Made by a program: the position numbers and the translations under genes. From Bacillota bacterium (GTDB taxonomy: Bacteria; Bacillota; Clostridia; Lachnospirales; Lachnospiraceae), in assembly GCA_023387655.1 (NCBI GenBank), contig JAEWHR010000127.1, positions 5,282-69,281 on the forward strand: DNA of 64,000 nucleotides, given 5' to 3'. Below the pieces are notes generated by a model. It was not told the DNA's origin. It saw only the letters and a program-made list of their open reading frames with translations, and searched no databases. Positions 26,425 to 36,190 of the stretch are shown one piece after another; positions within the stretch are counted from its first letter, which is position 1; every line of letters starts with the position of its first letter.

Positions 26425-29400
26425 ATGAAACCGCTTGAGTTAGTGATTAGTGGTTTTGGGCCATTTAAAGGGGAAGTTACTGTACCTTTCGATAAAATCG
26501 GGGAATCAGGAATTTTTTTAATTAGCGGAGATACAGGAGCTGGTAAAACGACAATTTTTGATGCAATTGCATTTGCGTTATATGGCAGTGCAAGTGGAGA
26601 AAATCGAACCACAGATTCGATGCGTAGTGATTATGCCACAAGCGACGATAAAACCTATGTAAAGCTTGTATTTTCACATAAAGGGAGACGATATGTGGTT
26701 GAGAGAAATCCATTGTATCAAAGAGCGAAAAAGCGTGGGGATGGATTTACGGAAGAAAAGCCAAATGCAACACTTACGAAATGGGATGGTACCGTAATCG
26801 CAGGATACCAACCGGTGACAAATGAGATTATTGAGATTTTGTCCGTTGATTATAAACAGTTTAAGCAGATTGCTATGATTGCACAAGGCGAGTTTATGAA
26901 ACTTCTTACTGCAAGCAGTGAGGAACGAGGAATCATCTTTCGTAAAGTATTCCAAACAGGACATTATGAAGCAATGCAAAAAAAGTTAAAATCCATGGCT
27001 TCTGAACTAAAGGGAGAATGTGATCAACTAGAGCGTAGTATGGTACAGTATCTTTCGGGAATTATTCTTCCGAAGGAAAATGAAGTGTTAGAAGAGTGGA
27101 AGCTTAAGCCAGATATTCATAAAATAGATGCTTTATTAGAGCTATTAGAGCAAGGATTAGAGGAAGATAAAACGACATATGAAACACTGGAAGAAGAGAA
27201 TAAGAAGTTAGCAAAGAGTCTTGTTGAGCTGACTACAAGAATTACTTTAGTAGAAGAACAAGAGAAAAAGAAACAGGAATTAGATCAAAGAAAACGAATC
27301 TTAGAGGAATTAAGCAAACAGTCAAGCGAGATAAAGTCAAAGCAGATAGAGTTACAAAATGCAAAGAAAGCCTTATATCAAGTAAAACCTGTTGCAGATG
27401 TTTATCATAGAAGCAAAACAGAAATAGAAAATTTATCAAAAGAGATCTTAGAGCAGAAAAAACGCTTTGCCATTCTTGAGGTAGATGTAAAGAAAAAGCA
27501 GGAAGAATTCCAGGAACATGAGAAAGACAAAGTTTATCTAGAAGAACTAGCGGTTGCTATCAATCAGTGTAAGGAAGAACTTATCCAGTATGAGAATCTA
27601 AGGCAGTTGGAAATTAAGATACAAAGTAATCTTAAGAAGCAAGATGAAATTGTTGTGAATGAGAATGGTTTAACTGAAAAGAGTAAGATTCTCAAGACCG
27701 AGAATAGTGAAATTGCCAAAGAACTGCAAGGATATCTTCCTATCGATCAAGTGATTTCTGAATGTATTCAACATGGGAAAGAGTTAAAGGTAAGGATCAC
27801 TAAGCTTAAGAGTCTTTTCGAAGAAATGAATCGAATTGAAGTAGAGTCTAGTTATCTGAAAGACTTACAAGAAGAATATTTTAAGAAAGAGAACTCGTAT
27901 CAAACAGCAAATAAAGAGTATCAAATCTTAGAACTAGCGTATTTTCGTGAGCAGGCAGGTTTGCTTGCAATGAATTTAAAGGAAGAAGAGCCTTGTCCTG
28001 TTTGTGGCTCGACGAATCATCCAAAGAAAGCAGAATGTAGTAAAGAAGCACCTACCGAAGCCATGTTAAATCAAGCAAAGGTAAAACTTGAGCGTGAAAC
28101 GGCAGCTCTTAACCAGCAGAGTATTTCTGTAAGTAATCAAAAAACAAAGATTTCCATGATGTGGGACAACTTAAATTTGGTATGTGAAGAAATCTTTGAA
28201 GAATCAATTGCCCAAGAAAAAATAAAAGATCGTATTACAGAAGAATTATCTCGTAGTGAGGAAGTATTCCTTCAAAAAAATGAGGAATATAAAGTGCTTA
28301 AGAAAAATCAAGAAAGAAGAGACTGGTGTAATAAACGTGTGACAGAAATCACGGATTCACTAGAAGAGATAGCACAGAGAATTCAGTCTCTTAATAAGGA
28401 TAAGATAGCAATTGCAACTGTTCTTGGGCAGATGGAAGGAAGTAAAGAACAGATTCTTGCGCGAAGAAAGTATGCTACGAAGGAGGAATGTGAAAACAAA
28501 CATAACTTACTTCTAGAAGAGAGTAAACAGATTCGTAGTTATCTGGAACGGCTAGAGAGAGAATTTCGTGAACTACGTTCCAAGTGGTCAGCATTAAAGG
28601 CTGTTATTGAGGAAAATGAAATAAAAGAAGCGAAACGAAAGGCTTTGTTAGAGGAAGAGGAAAAAGCTTACCAAAACAAGCTAATAGAAAATTTCTCTGG
28701 ATCTGAAGAAAGCTATCTAACCTGCCTTTGGACAGAAGATAAAATCGAGCAGACACAAAAAAATATAGAAGATTACGAGAAACAGGTATCGGAACAACAA
28801 TTCATGATAGATAAGTTGGTGATAGAAATCAAGGAGATTGATTCCGTGGATTTACCAACTCTTTACGAAAATCGTGACATGATTACATCTCAGAAGTCAG
28901 CATGTGAACGGCAGAAAGAAGAAGTGAATCGAAGAGTCCGTAATAACGAACAGATTTATCAAGATGCCAAAAATCAACTGGAAGCCAAGGGAGAGATACA
29001 AAGAAGATATCTTAGTATCAATGAACTATCGAAAACAGCGAATGGTGAGCTTACAGGGAAAATTAAAATTGCTTTTGAGCAGTATGTGCAAGCCTTTTAT
29101 TTCGATTCTGTCATTGAAGAAGCGAATAAGCGTCTACGCAAGATGACATTTAGCCAGTATACTCTGCACCGTGCAGATAGTATCAATCTAAGAAGTCAGG
29201 GAGGACTAGAAATCTTTGTAATGGACCATTATACTGGTAAGCAGAGATCTGTAAAGTCACTTTCTGGAGGAGAGTCCTTTAAAGCGGCACTAGCATTAGC
29301 ACTAGGCTTATCCGATGTAATTCAAAGCTATGCAGGTGGTATCGAGCTTGATTCTATGTTTATAGACGAAGGTTTTGGATCCTTAGATTCTGAGTCCCTA

Positions 29401-29541
29401 GAACAAGCGATTGAAACGTTGATTTCCTTAACTTCTGGAAACAGGTTAGTCGGAATTATCTCTCATGTGACAGAACTTAAGGAGCGAATTGATAAGAAGA
29501 TACTGATTCATAAAACAATGGAAGGAAGCTATATTAAGTAG
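26425..29541 (+). CDS. sbcC: Exonuclease SbcCD, ATPase subunit SbcC (Rad50-like)
   Basis: SMC/Rad50-type ATPase, 1038 residues. Walker A is GDTGAGKTT near residue 34. Long coiled coils flank a zinc-hook CPVC at residues 524-527. The C-terminal lobe has signature LSGGESFKAALALALGLSD and Walker B MFIDEGFGSLD. AAAGGAGGGGG precedes the ATG. It forms the nuclease complex with SbcD and ends at a strong terminator. Confidence 0.95.
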   Translation: MKPLELVISGFGPFKGEVTVPFDKIGESGIFLISGDTGAGKTTIFDAIAFALYGSASGENRTTDSMRSDYATSDDKTYVKLVFSHKGRRYVVERNPLYQRAKKRGDGFTEEKPNATLTKWDGTVIAGYQPVTNEIIEILSVDYKQFKQIAMIAQGEFMKLLTASSEERGIIFRKVFQTGHYEAMQKKLKSMASELKGECDQLERSMVQYLSGIILPKENEVLEEWKLKPDIHKIDALLELLEQGLEEDKTTYETLEEENKKLAKSLVELTTRITLVEEQEKKKQELDQRKRILEELSKQSSEIKSKQIELQNAKKALYQVKPVADVYHRSKTEIENLSKEILEQKKRFAILEVDVKKKQEEFQEHEKDKVYLEELAVAINQCKEELIQYENLRQLEIKIQSNLKKQDEIVVNENGLTEKSKILKTENSEIAKELQGYLPIDQVISECIQHGKELKVRITKLKSLFEEMNRIEVESSYLKDLQEEYFKKENSYQTANKEYQILELAYFREQAGLLAMNLKEEEPCPVCGSTNHPKKAECSKEAPTEAMLNQAKVKLERETAALNQQSISVSNQKTKISMMWDNLNLVCEEIFEESIAQEKIKDRITEELSRSEEVFLQKNEEYKVLKKNQERRDWCNKRVTEITDSLEEIAQRIQSLNKDKIAIATVLGQMEGSKEQILARRKYATKEECENKHNLLLEESKQIRSYLERLEREFRELRSKWSALKAVIEENEIKEAKRKALLEEEEKAYQNKLIENFSGSEESYLTCLWTEDKIEQTQKNIEDYEKQVSEQQFMIDKLVIEIKEIDSVDLPTLYENRDMITSQKSACERQKEEVNRRVRNNEQIYQDAKNQLEAKGEIQRRYLSINELSKTANGELTGKIKIAFEQYVQAFYFDSVIEEANKRLRKMTFSQYTLHRADSINLRSQGGLEIFVMDHYTGKQRSVKSLSGGESFKAALALALGLSDVIQSYAGGIELDSMFIDEGFGSLDSESLEQAIETLISLTSGNRLVGIISHVTELKERIDKKILIHKTMEGSYIK

Positions 29542-29568
29542 CAGAGCAAATTGAATGACAGTTATATT

Positions 29569-29596
29569 CGGACAGACGAAAGTCTGTCCGTTTTTT
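29569..29596 (+). terminator. Intrinsic terminator of sbcDC
   Basis: Perfect 9-bp stem cggacagac / gtctgtccg with a GAAA tetraloop (29578-29581), followed by six T. Confidence 0.95.
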
Positions 29597-29745
29597 ATGG
29601 TATCAGTCTAAAAAGCCATTCTCTCTCTAGTCTTGAATTTTCATAATCACACATAGTATTATCATATAATCTTCTAGAAGCAACAATTGGTAGACACATT
29701 AAGATATGTTCTTGCTTAATACCAGATAAATTACAGTAGTACGCT
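29595..29745 (-). pseudogene. 3' relic of a phosphotransferase-like gene
   Basis: Reading on the minus strand gives about 48 residues ending in a stop at 29595, including CLPIVASRRL and LEREWLFRLI. This pattern resembles the C-terminal helices of APH-like kinases. There is no start or ribosome site, and similarity to coding sequence stops near 29745, exactly where the response-regulator relic on the other strand begins. I judge it a truncated remnant. The family assignment is tentative. Confidence 0.4.
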
Positions 29746-29746
29746 A

Positions 29747-30049
29747 GATAGTATACAACCAGCGTTAAAAGCGGTTGCCATTGGCCAAAGTGTATTTGGT
29801 TCAGATGTTGTAAACAAGTTGCCAGACTTAATGCAAAAGAAAAAGGAATTTCCTTATGAGGCATATCAGCTGACAAAGAAGGAATATGAACTCCTAACTA
29901 TGATAGCAGAAGGGCTTAGTAACAAAGAAATCGCAGATGCTATGTTCTTAAGCGAGGGAACAGTCAGGAATTATTTAAGTAATTTGTTGTTGAAGCTTGA
30001 TGTTAGAGATCGGACGCAGGCAGCTATTTTTTATTATAAGCAGATGTAG
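29747..30049 (+). pseudogene. Truncated duplicate of the LuxR-type response regulator
   Basis: The translated sequence matches the C-terminal half of the regulator at 23422-24045 almost residue for residue. It begins in the last part of the receiver (DSIQPALKAVAIGQS) and runs through the intact LuxR helix-turn-helix to AAIFYYKQM. The first two thirds of the receiver, including the phospho-Asp, are missing, and no ribosome site precedes the only in-frame TTG at 29819. It is probably a relic of a rearrangement, although a bare HTH peptide is formally possible. Confidence 0.8.
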
Positions 30050-30437
30050 TAAGGCTATGATATTGAAGCTACCAGACATGCAAATCCTAATGGTGAAGTA
30101 GAGGTGTTTTTTAAAGCGTTAAATATAGGTTGAACAACATCTATTAGATGGTTACTGTAGTAGTGAAAGCCTAAAATAATTTAAGCATGCTTAGTAAGTC
30201 TCTGGAATTGTGTGTGCGAGCCTAAAATCTAAGTGGAATTTTATCTGTACTTTTCTAATTTTTCAATACTGCTAGTTTAGCATTATCTCATCAGATTCTA
30301 TTTTTTCTAGAGACAGCTTTATATATAGAAAGTTGTCAAGCAATAGCTGGGACATTGAAATGGTATGCAGGCATTGAGGTTGTTCCTAATTCAAGGTAAT
30401 AATTCAATAATTTGCTTCTAGGGAAAATAGGGTTACG

Positions 30438-30466
30438 TTGACAAAAATGTAAAAATATGTAATAAT
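30438..30466 (+). promoter_or_regulatory. Candidate promoter in the 30050-30790 gap
   Basis: TTGACA at 30438-30443 with an AATAAT/TAATAT -10 about 17-19 bp downstream. It would give the protease mRNA a leader of about 320 nt. The rest of this 741-bp gap is AT-rich without a gene. A 26-codon open fragment at 30053-30133 could be the end of a lost gene. Confidence 0.45.
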
Positions 30467-30741
30467 ATATAAAACTATATTTGATTTTGAGTGAACAATT
30501 TTAAAATAGTTAAATGTAGAATAATGAGTTCTTATCAATAAATAGAAATGAGAATCTCTTTATTACTAAAGTTACCAGGGGGTGAGTGAGGAGATAAAAT
30601 AATTGATAGTAGGTGGGGGATTATATACTATTCAATGTGTAAAGAAATGTTTTATTTATGAAGATGAACTAAAATGAGAGTAAATGATGATTACCAAGAT
30701 ATTAATTACTCTAATACTAATGAATTGTACAATAAAAAAAT

Positions 30742-30780
30742 AGGGGAAAGGATAGTATGATTCAATAATTAAAATCATAC
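30742..30780 (+). promoter_or_regulatory. Ribosome site separated from the start codon by a hairpin
   Basis: AGGGGAAAGGA (30742-30752) is the only ribosome site near the protease start at 30791, but it is 38 bp away. Between them gtatgatt (30755-30762) and aatcatac (30773-30780) form a perfect 8-bp stem. If folded, the site would lie 12 nt from the ATG. Unfolded, it would drive a three-codon frame (Met-Ile-Gln, 30757-30768). Confidence 0.5.
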
Positions 30781-30790
30781 AATATTAATT

Positions 30791-32869
30791 ATGAACAAAA
30801 AAGAATGGTTTTTCAGAGCGATTTTAGCAATTACTTTTGTCTTTGTAGTCTATATAATGGGTATATCTAATAATGATAAAAAAGGTACTAAACAGTATGT
30901 AGTAGTAACAAAAGAAGGTGATAATAGAATTGTACAAAGTATAAATATGTCACCTTCAGAAGCTTCTTTACTAAAACTGAATAAAAATATTATAATTGAA
31001 GAAGATGGATATGTAACTGGAAGCACCAAAAAACTGAATAAAAAAATAAAAAAAGAGAAAAAAAATAAAAAAGAGAATAAAAAATCTTTCGATGAAATGA
31101 ATCCACAATGGAACTTAAAGACAGTTAATGTTATTAAAGATGAAAGTCCAAAAGGGCAAAAGGTGAAAGTTGCAATTATTGATTCAGGTATTGATTATAC
31201 ATCTGATATTGATGTGTATCTTAGAAAGAATTTTATACCCGGTGAGAACGAAATTTCTATTCTTTATGAAGATATTTGTGGTCATGGTACAAGTGTTGCA
31301 GGAATTATTGCGGCTAAGGAAAACAATGAAGGTATTACAGGAATTAATCCCAATGTCGAATTGTATTCAGCGAGGGTATTGGATAGTGATCTAAAAGCGC
31401 CTATAAGTCGTGTTGTTGAGGCGATTTATTGGGCAATAGAAAATAAAGTGAATATTATTAATATTAGCTTTGGTACTCAAACAGACTCAAAAGCTTTAGA
31501 AGTAGCAATTGAAGATGCGTATAATGCTGGAATACTAATTATTGCAGCGGCTGGTAATAATGGTATGGTTGAATATCCGGCAGCTTATGATGAAGTTATA
31601 GCAGTTGGATCAGTAGATAGTATGGGGAATTGTAGTAAGGGTAGCGCTAAAGGTAAGGAACTAGAACTGATGGCTCCGGGAGAAAAGATCATCTCTACTG
31701 GTGCATTTGGTGGGGTTATTGCTTCTGATGGAACAAGCATGGCAGCACCTCATGTTACAGGCATTGCTTCACTATTGTGGCAAAAGGATTTGAGTCTTCC
31801 TTCTGAACTTATTCGCTCTTTATTAGATTTTAGTGCCAATAAATATGGTAATGATGATGAATATGGTTACGGACTTGTTGACCTAGAGTTTGCACTTAAC
31901 AATTATGAGTGGTTTAAAAATAACTATGTTAAAGATGATTTACTTAGTGAAAGAATAGTAGTAGCTCTTGAAAGTGGTGTACTAACTGAAAATAGAGAAG
32001 AAGTCATAGTATATGAAGATATTCCTTATGTAACTGGAAGTTGGTACCCAGATGATCACCAGCTTTTAGCAGGAGCAGATAGTTCTGAATCGGGAACACC
32101 TTTATCTCCTCAAGGATTAGCGGTAGTAAAATTAGGTGCGATTGCAAATGATACATATTTATCAGAAAATAAAGTCGGTATATTAGAAGCATGGATTACC
32201 TATCCTCAATGGCACGGATATACTAGTAAATGGAGTGTAAAACTAGATAAGAATAGTATTGTTGCAGACACATTTCAATATGCTAATAATTATGTTGAAG
32301 CTTATTTATACATTTCAACAGCAGCTACTGGATTTGATTATAATAATATTTCTGGAACATCAAATAAATATAATCCCCCAGCACAAAGTAACTACTACCG
32401 AACAGCTTTAAATAGTTATGCTGACATAAGTTCAATTATTTCAGCTAGTGGTATAAAAAGATTAAATGGCACCTCGTATTCTTGGAGTACACTCATGCCA
32501 TCTACTTCATTAACAGATAGAAATAAATCATTATTTATCTATGGTATGGCACTACATACTGTTACTGATTTATTTGCTCATGCTACAACTGCACCAGAAT
32601 CTAAAGGTACATTAATTAATCATCCTAATGCAGATAAAAAGGATGTAATCTCAAACCGTTATGAATGTGCTAAAGTTATGGCAGGTATTGTGGTATCTCA
32701 TATTAAACGGGGTGAGCCAGGGCAAATAACGGATTTTTATTATGCCTTAGCGAAATATGATGACACATTTTATATACCTACATATTCATCAAAGATAAAA
32801 GAATCAGATAACAATTGTTATACTAATCCTACGTATAAAGAAAAATTTGACAAAATAAGCGGAAATTAA
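30791..32869 (+). CDS. Secreted subtilisin-family serine protease with C-terminal hydrolase-like domain
   Basis: S8 peptidase, 692 residues. An N-terminal signal/anchor helix (residues 8-26) is followed by a Lys-rich propeptide-like stretch. The catalytic domain (about 115-365) has Asp 131 (VAIIDSGID), His 165 (GHGTSVAG), the oxyanion Asn in AAAGNNG and Ser 316 (DGTSMAAPHVTG). The C-terminal 320 residues are not a usual subtilase tail. They contain YGMALHTVTDLFAHAT near 585-600, a His/Asp spacing like that of zinc-dependent phospholipase C. Exported or membrane-anchored. The LRR gene follows after 23 bp, suggesting a joint role at the cell surface. Confidence 0.87.
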   Translation: MNKKEWFFRAILAITFVFVVYIMGISNNDKKGTKQYVVVTKEGDNRIVQSINMSPSEASLLKLNKNIIIEEDGYVTGSTKKLNKKIKKEKKNKKENKKSFDEMNPQWNLKTVNVIKDESPKGQKVKVAIIDSGIDYTSDIDVYLRKNFIPGENEISILYEDICGHGTSVAGIIAAKENNEGITGINPNVELYSARVLDSDLKAPISRVVEAIYWAIENKVNIINISFGTQTDSKALEVAIEDAYNAGILIIAAAGNNGMVEYPAAYDEVIAVGSVDSMGNCSKGSAKGKELELMAPGEKIISTGAFGGVIASDGTSMAAPHVTGIASLLWQKDLSLPSELIRSLLDFSANKYGNDDEYGYGLVDLEFALNNYEWFKNNYVKDDLLSERIVVALESGVLTENREEVIVYEDIPYVTGSWYPDDHQLLAGADSSESGTPLSPQGLAVVKLGAIANDTYLSENKVGILEAWITYPQWHGYTSKWSVKLDKNSIVADTFQYANNYVEAYLYISTAATGFDYNNISGTSNKYNPPAQSNYYRTALNSYADISSIISASGIKRLNGTSYSWSTLMPSTSLTDRNKSLFIYGMALHTVTDLFAHATTAPESKGTLINHPNADKKDVISNRYECAKVMAGIVVSHIKRGEPGQITDFYYALAKYDDTFYIPTYSSKIKESDNNCYTNPTYKEKFDKISGN

Positions 32870-32892
32870 GAATAAAACGAGGGGGCTAGAAT

Positions 32893-34314
32893 ATGAGGTA
32901 TTATCTGCAAAAAATAGGTGTAATTGCAATTATTTTTTTTTCGTTAATAGCGATATATCCACAATGTAAAATATATGCATCGGAAAAGCAAAACGATAAT
33001 AAAGACTTTGTTATTACTAATAATGTACTTGTTCAATACAAAGGATTAGGTGGCTGTGTTGTTATACCTGACAACGTTACATCAATTGGGAAAAAAGCGT
33101 TTCAAAGCTGTGAAGATCTTACAGAGATTATAATCCCAGCTGGAGTAAAGACAATTGAATTTAGTGCTTTTTCTGGATGTCGTAATTTAACAAGAGTATC
33201 TCTATCGAGAGGATTAGAAAAGATAGGAAATTCTGCCTTCGGAGGGTGTTTTTCATTAGCAGATATTGAAATACCTGAAGGTGTAAATTCGATAGGTAAT
33301 TCAGCATTTGCAAACTGCCAGAATTTAACAAGCATTGTTATCCCATCTACTGTTAGCATCATTTCAGATTCAGCTTTTTATAGCTGCTCCAAATTAAAGA
33401 ATGTTATGTTCAAAGGAACGGTAACCTCGATTGAAAATAATGCTTTTTTTGCATGTAATAATCTGGAAACTTTAGAACCGTTAACAGATATTACATCAAT
33501 TGGAAAGGATGTAATATCAGATTCACCATTGTTAGATTCTATAAGAGATGTGGATGGTTTGGTTATTCTAAATGGGATATTGATTGATGGGAAACAAAGC
33601 AAAGGTAATGTCGTTATTCCAAATAATGTAGTTCAAATCAATCACGGAGCCTTTGGTTTCAATCAGGAAATTAAATCCATCATCATCCCTAACTCAGTAA
33701 ATAGCATTGGAGCGGCTGCCTTTAATGGCTGTTGGAAACTCAATACAGTACGTATGGCCAATTCTGTAGAGTCGATTGGAGAATTTGCCTTTGATAATTG
33801 TATTAGATTAAAATATATTAGATTATCAAATTCATTAAAAGAGATTGAGGACGGGACATTTTTTAGATGTAAAAGTCTTATTAACGTAACGATACCTAAT
33901 TCTGTAACAAGAATTGCCCCATTTGCATTTCAATCATGCTTTAATTTAGAAAAAGTAACTGGCTCGGATAAAGCATTTGTCTTTGAAACAAAAGAAATAA
34001 ACCCTTTTCAATCTTGCTCCCCATCTTTAACATTTTATGGGAAGGAAGGTAGCAAATATATGGATACTTTTACAAAAGCAAATAATTATGCCTTGGAACA
34101 ACTTAAGCTAACGACCCAAAAGCAAACCATTGGAATAGGTGAGCAATTTTGGTTACGGTTTAACAGTGATGCAAAATGTACTTGGACATCGAGTAATAAG
34201 TCCATAGCATCTGTCGATATTTATGGAAGGGTAACAGGAAAAAAGAAGGGAACAGTAACAATAACAGCTCATCTTTATGGTGAAACTTACAAATCAACTA
34301 TTATAGTTAAGTAG
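32893..34314 (+). CDS. BspA-type leucine-rich repeat surface protein with Ig-like (BIG2) end
   Basis: Exported protein of 473 residues: signal peptide (residues 1-30), then about ten to twelve LRR_5/BspA repeats of some 23 residues with the core SIGxxAFxxCxxLxxIxIP. A bacterial Ig-like domain closes it (about 400-473; WTSSNKSIASVD...GRVTGKKKGT). Such proteins bind host or plant polymers or other cells. No LPXTG or dockerin is seen, so its attachment is unclear. GAGGGGG precedes the ATG. Likely co-transcribed with the subtilase. Confidence 0.9.
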   Translation: MRYYLQKIGVIAIIFFSLIAIYPQCKIYASEKQNDNKDFVITNNVLVQYKGLGGCVVIPDNVTSIGKKAFQSCEDLTEIIIPAGVKTIEFSAFSGCRNLTRVSLSRGLEKIGNSAFGGCFSLADIEIPEGVNSIGNSAFANCQNLTSIVIPSTVSIISDSAFYSCSKLKNVMFKGTVTSIENNAFFACNNLETLEPLTDITSIGKDVISDSPLLDSIRDVDGLVILNGILIDGKQSKGNVVIPNNVVQINHGAFGFNQEIKSIIIPNSVNSIGAAAFNGCWKLNTVRMANSVESIGEFAFDNCIRLKYIRLSNSLKEIEDGTFFRCKSLINVTIPNSVTRIAPFAFQSCFNLEKVTGSDKAFVFETKEINPFQSCSPSLTFYGKEGSKYMDTFTKANNYALEQLKLTTQKQTIGIGEQFWLRFNSDAKCTWTSSNKSIASVDIYGRVTGKKKGTVTITAHLYGETYKSTIIVK

Positions 34315-34348
34315 AGATTTATATAAAAAATAAACTATACTAAAAAGT

Positions 34349-34392
34349 AGGGTGTCGCAAAATAGATTTTATCTATCTTTCGATACCCTTTC
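34349..34392 (+). terminator. Terminator after the LRR gene
   Basis: agggtgtcg (34349-34357) pairs with cgataccct (34381-34389), allowing G-U and one bulge, with additional inner pairing and a T-rich 3' flank. Confidence 0.6.
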
Positions 34393-34520
34393 TCTCTTGT
34401 GGTTTTCTATCTTTAAGTGAAAGTTAACGATTTTTCTGATTTTGTGCTTACTATAAAGAATATAATGGCATCATGTATTTAGTAGTATACAACATACATC
34501 TTCACTTTTAGCCAGCTAAG

Positions 34521-35108
34521 TTAAGCAGGGTTCTCAATAATAGGTTGTAATTGCTTTCCCTCCAAAGCTAACTCAAGAGTTGGAATGATGAATGAGGTAT
34601 TCGAAATCATGGAATTTGGCTTTTTATTAAAATCATCTTGACCAAATGGCACAAAGTATACATTTTTACAATTTAACATAGAACCAACATTTTTAAAATT
34701 GATACCGAGTGCATCATTGGTAGCTAAGGAGATAGCGAGTGGTTTCTGATTCCGTAGATGACCTTTCGCAGCCATTAGAACAGGCGTGTCGGTGATTCCA
34801 TTGCATAATTTTGCTAAAGTATTCCCCGTACATGGGGCAATGATTATGATGTCCACCATCCCCTTTGGACCTAAAGGTTCTGCTTCATTAATGGTCAATA
34901 CCGGTTTGTTTCCAGTAATAGTTTTGATCTGCTCTATAAAATCAGCTGCTTTCCCAAAACGGCTGTCGATGGTTTGAGCATGAAAAGAAAAGATTGGGAT
35001 AACATTCGCTTGTTCGTTCACTAAGTTTTGGATTTGTTGTATTACTTTTTCGAAGGTACAAAATGAGCCGGTTAGTGCTACACCAACATTCTTACCTGAA
35101 AGTTTCAT
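34521..35108 (-). CDS. dpaB: Dipicolinate synthase subunit B (SpoVFB)
   Basis: Flavoprotein-fold subunit of dipicolinate synthase, which oxidises a lysine-pathway dihydrodipicolinate-level intermediate to dipicolinic acid in the mother cell for spore heat resistance. It has 195 residues with the flavoprotein start GVALTGSFCTFEKV, then IIIAPCTGNTLAKLCNGITD and PVLMAAKGHLRN. The gene follows dpaA after 16 bp, as in Bacillus. Its presence marks the organism as a spore-former. Expression in the mother cell is expected from family knowledge; I did not identify the promoter. Confidence 0.93.
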   Translation of the reverse strand: MKLSGKNVGVALTGSFCTFEKVIQQIQNLVNEQANVIPIFSFHAQTIDSRFGKAADFIEQIKTITGNKPVLTINEAEPLGPKGMVDIIIIAPCTGNTLAKLCNGITDTPVLMAAKGHLRNQKPLAISLATNDALGINFKNVGSMLNCKNVYFVPFGQDDFNKKPNSMISNTSFIIPTLELALEGKQLQPIIENPA

Positions 35109-35124
35109 TGTTTCACATTCCTTC

Positions 35125-36009
35125 TTAATCTTTCGAGGAGGTACTGCTGCTAATACAATCTAGTAAAGCTGTCACTAAAATTAAAGCTGATGTTTTTGGA
35201 GCATAGATGCCAGGCAGGCCAAGGCAAAGGGAGGCGTTAATTCCTAATTGATCGCAATAATCGAAGTTTACTCCGCCAGGTTTTGACGATATATCAATGA
35301 TTACTACATCTTTCCGTACATAGCTTATTAACGCAGAATCTAATACCATAGTTGGAATGGTATTAAAGATAAATGGAAAACGATCCAGATGTTTGCTAAG
35401 CTCGGAAAGTGGAATATTCTCATATCCATAAGCATCCGCATAAGCTAAGGCTTCTTCATTGCGTGCACCAACGCTAACTTTTGCACCAATTCCTTTTAGT
35501 TTGTCTGCTAGAATTTTGCCACAGCGACCAAAGCCTAGGACAAGGCATTCGTTTTTGTGAAGGTTGATTGGACTGCGCTTAATGGCTTCTGCCAATGTCC
35601 CTTCCGCAGTTGCAATGGCGTTTGCAATACTTACAGATTCTATCTCCATTAAGTCATAGAGGCGAATATTTTTTTTCGTACAAAACTCAGACATGGATTT
35701 ATGAAAACAACCCCCGAAGAGAGTATGGCTTTCCGTTATATTCTCCTTAAGGTTATCAAGAGTTAAATCAGGGATCACAAGCTTTGAAAAGATATCTACC
35801 TGATTTTTGGAAACTGGAATAGGACATATTACGATATTTCCAAATGATAGTGCTTCTTTTAGTGTGGTCGCTTCATATATGGTATCACCTAATTCTCCAC
35901 GGTCCAGACCATAGACCGCCACAGGAAAACCGGCTTCCATAAGTTGTTTTATCATATAATACTGTCTTAAATCTCCGCCTAGAAAGACAATTTTACTTAA
36001 CTGTGACAT
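35125..36009 (-). CDS. dpaA: Dipicolinate synthase subunit A (SpoVFA)
   Basis: Rossmann-fold NAD(P)-binding subunit of dipicolinate synthase. I start at ATG 36009 (294 residues, matching the family), which follows a perfect GAAGGAGG. An open upstream extension of 35 codons has no ribosome site. The N-terminal half begins KIVFLGGDLRQYYMIKQL. The C-terminal Rossmann motif is VLGFGRCGK with a PGGVNFDYCDQLGI segment. It is followed directly by dpaB. Unlike in Bacillus, asd and dapG do not follow. Confidence 0.93.
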   Translation of the reverse strand: MSQLSKIVFLGGDLRQYYMIKQLMEAGFPVAVYGLDRGELGDTIYEATTLKEALSFGNIVICPIPVSKNQVDIFSKLVIPDLTLDNLKENITESHTLFGGCFHKSMSEFCTKKNIRLYDLMEIESVSIANAIATAEGTLAEAIKRSPINLHKNECLVLGFGRCGKILADKLKGIGAKVSVGARNEEALAYADAYGYENIPLSELSKHLDRFPFIFNTIPTMVLDSALISYVRKDVVIIDISSKPGGVNFDYCDQLGINASLCLGLPGIYAPKTSALILVTALLDCISSSTSSKD

Positions 36010-36190
36010 AGAGCTACCTCCTTCTTCTATAATATATGAATGGTCAATCAATCGGTTCCTCTTTCTGAAAAGCAGTTTTCTACTGTAGACAAATACGCTA
36101 GGATTAGGTAACATAAAGCTAAGAAGATTTGGTATACCATATTATTGTTTGGCAAACACTATGCGAAAGAAACCATGAGAGGACTAATTT

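Noticed and set aside
30053..30133. 26-codon open fragment after the regulator relic
   Set aside because: It has no start codon or ribosome site and is bounded by a stop upstream. It may be the tail of a lost gene but cannot be assigned.
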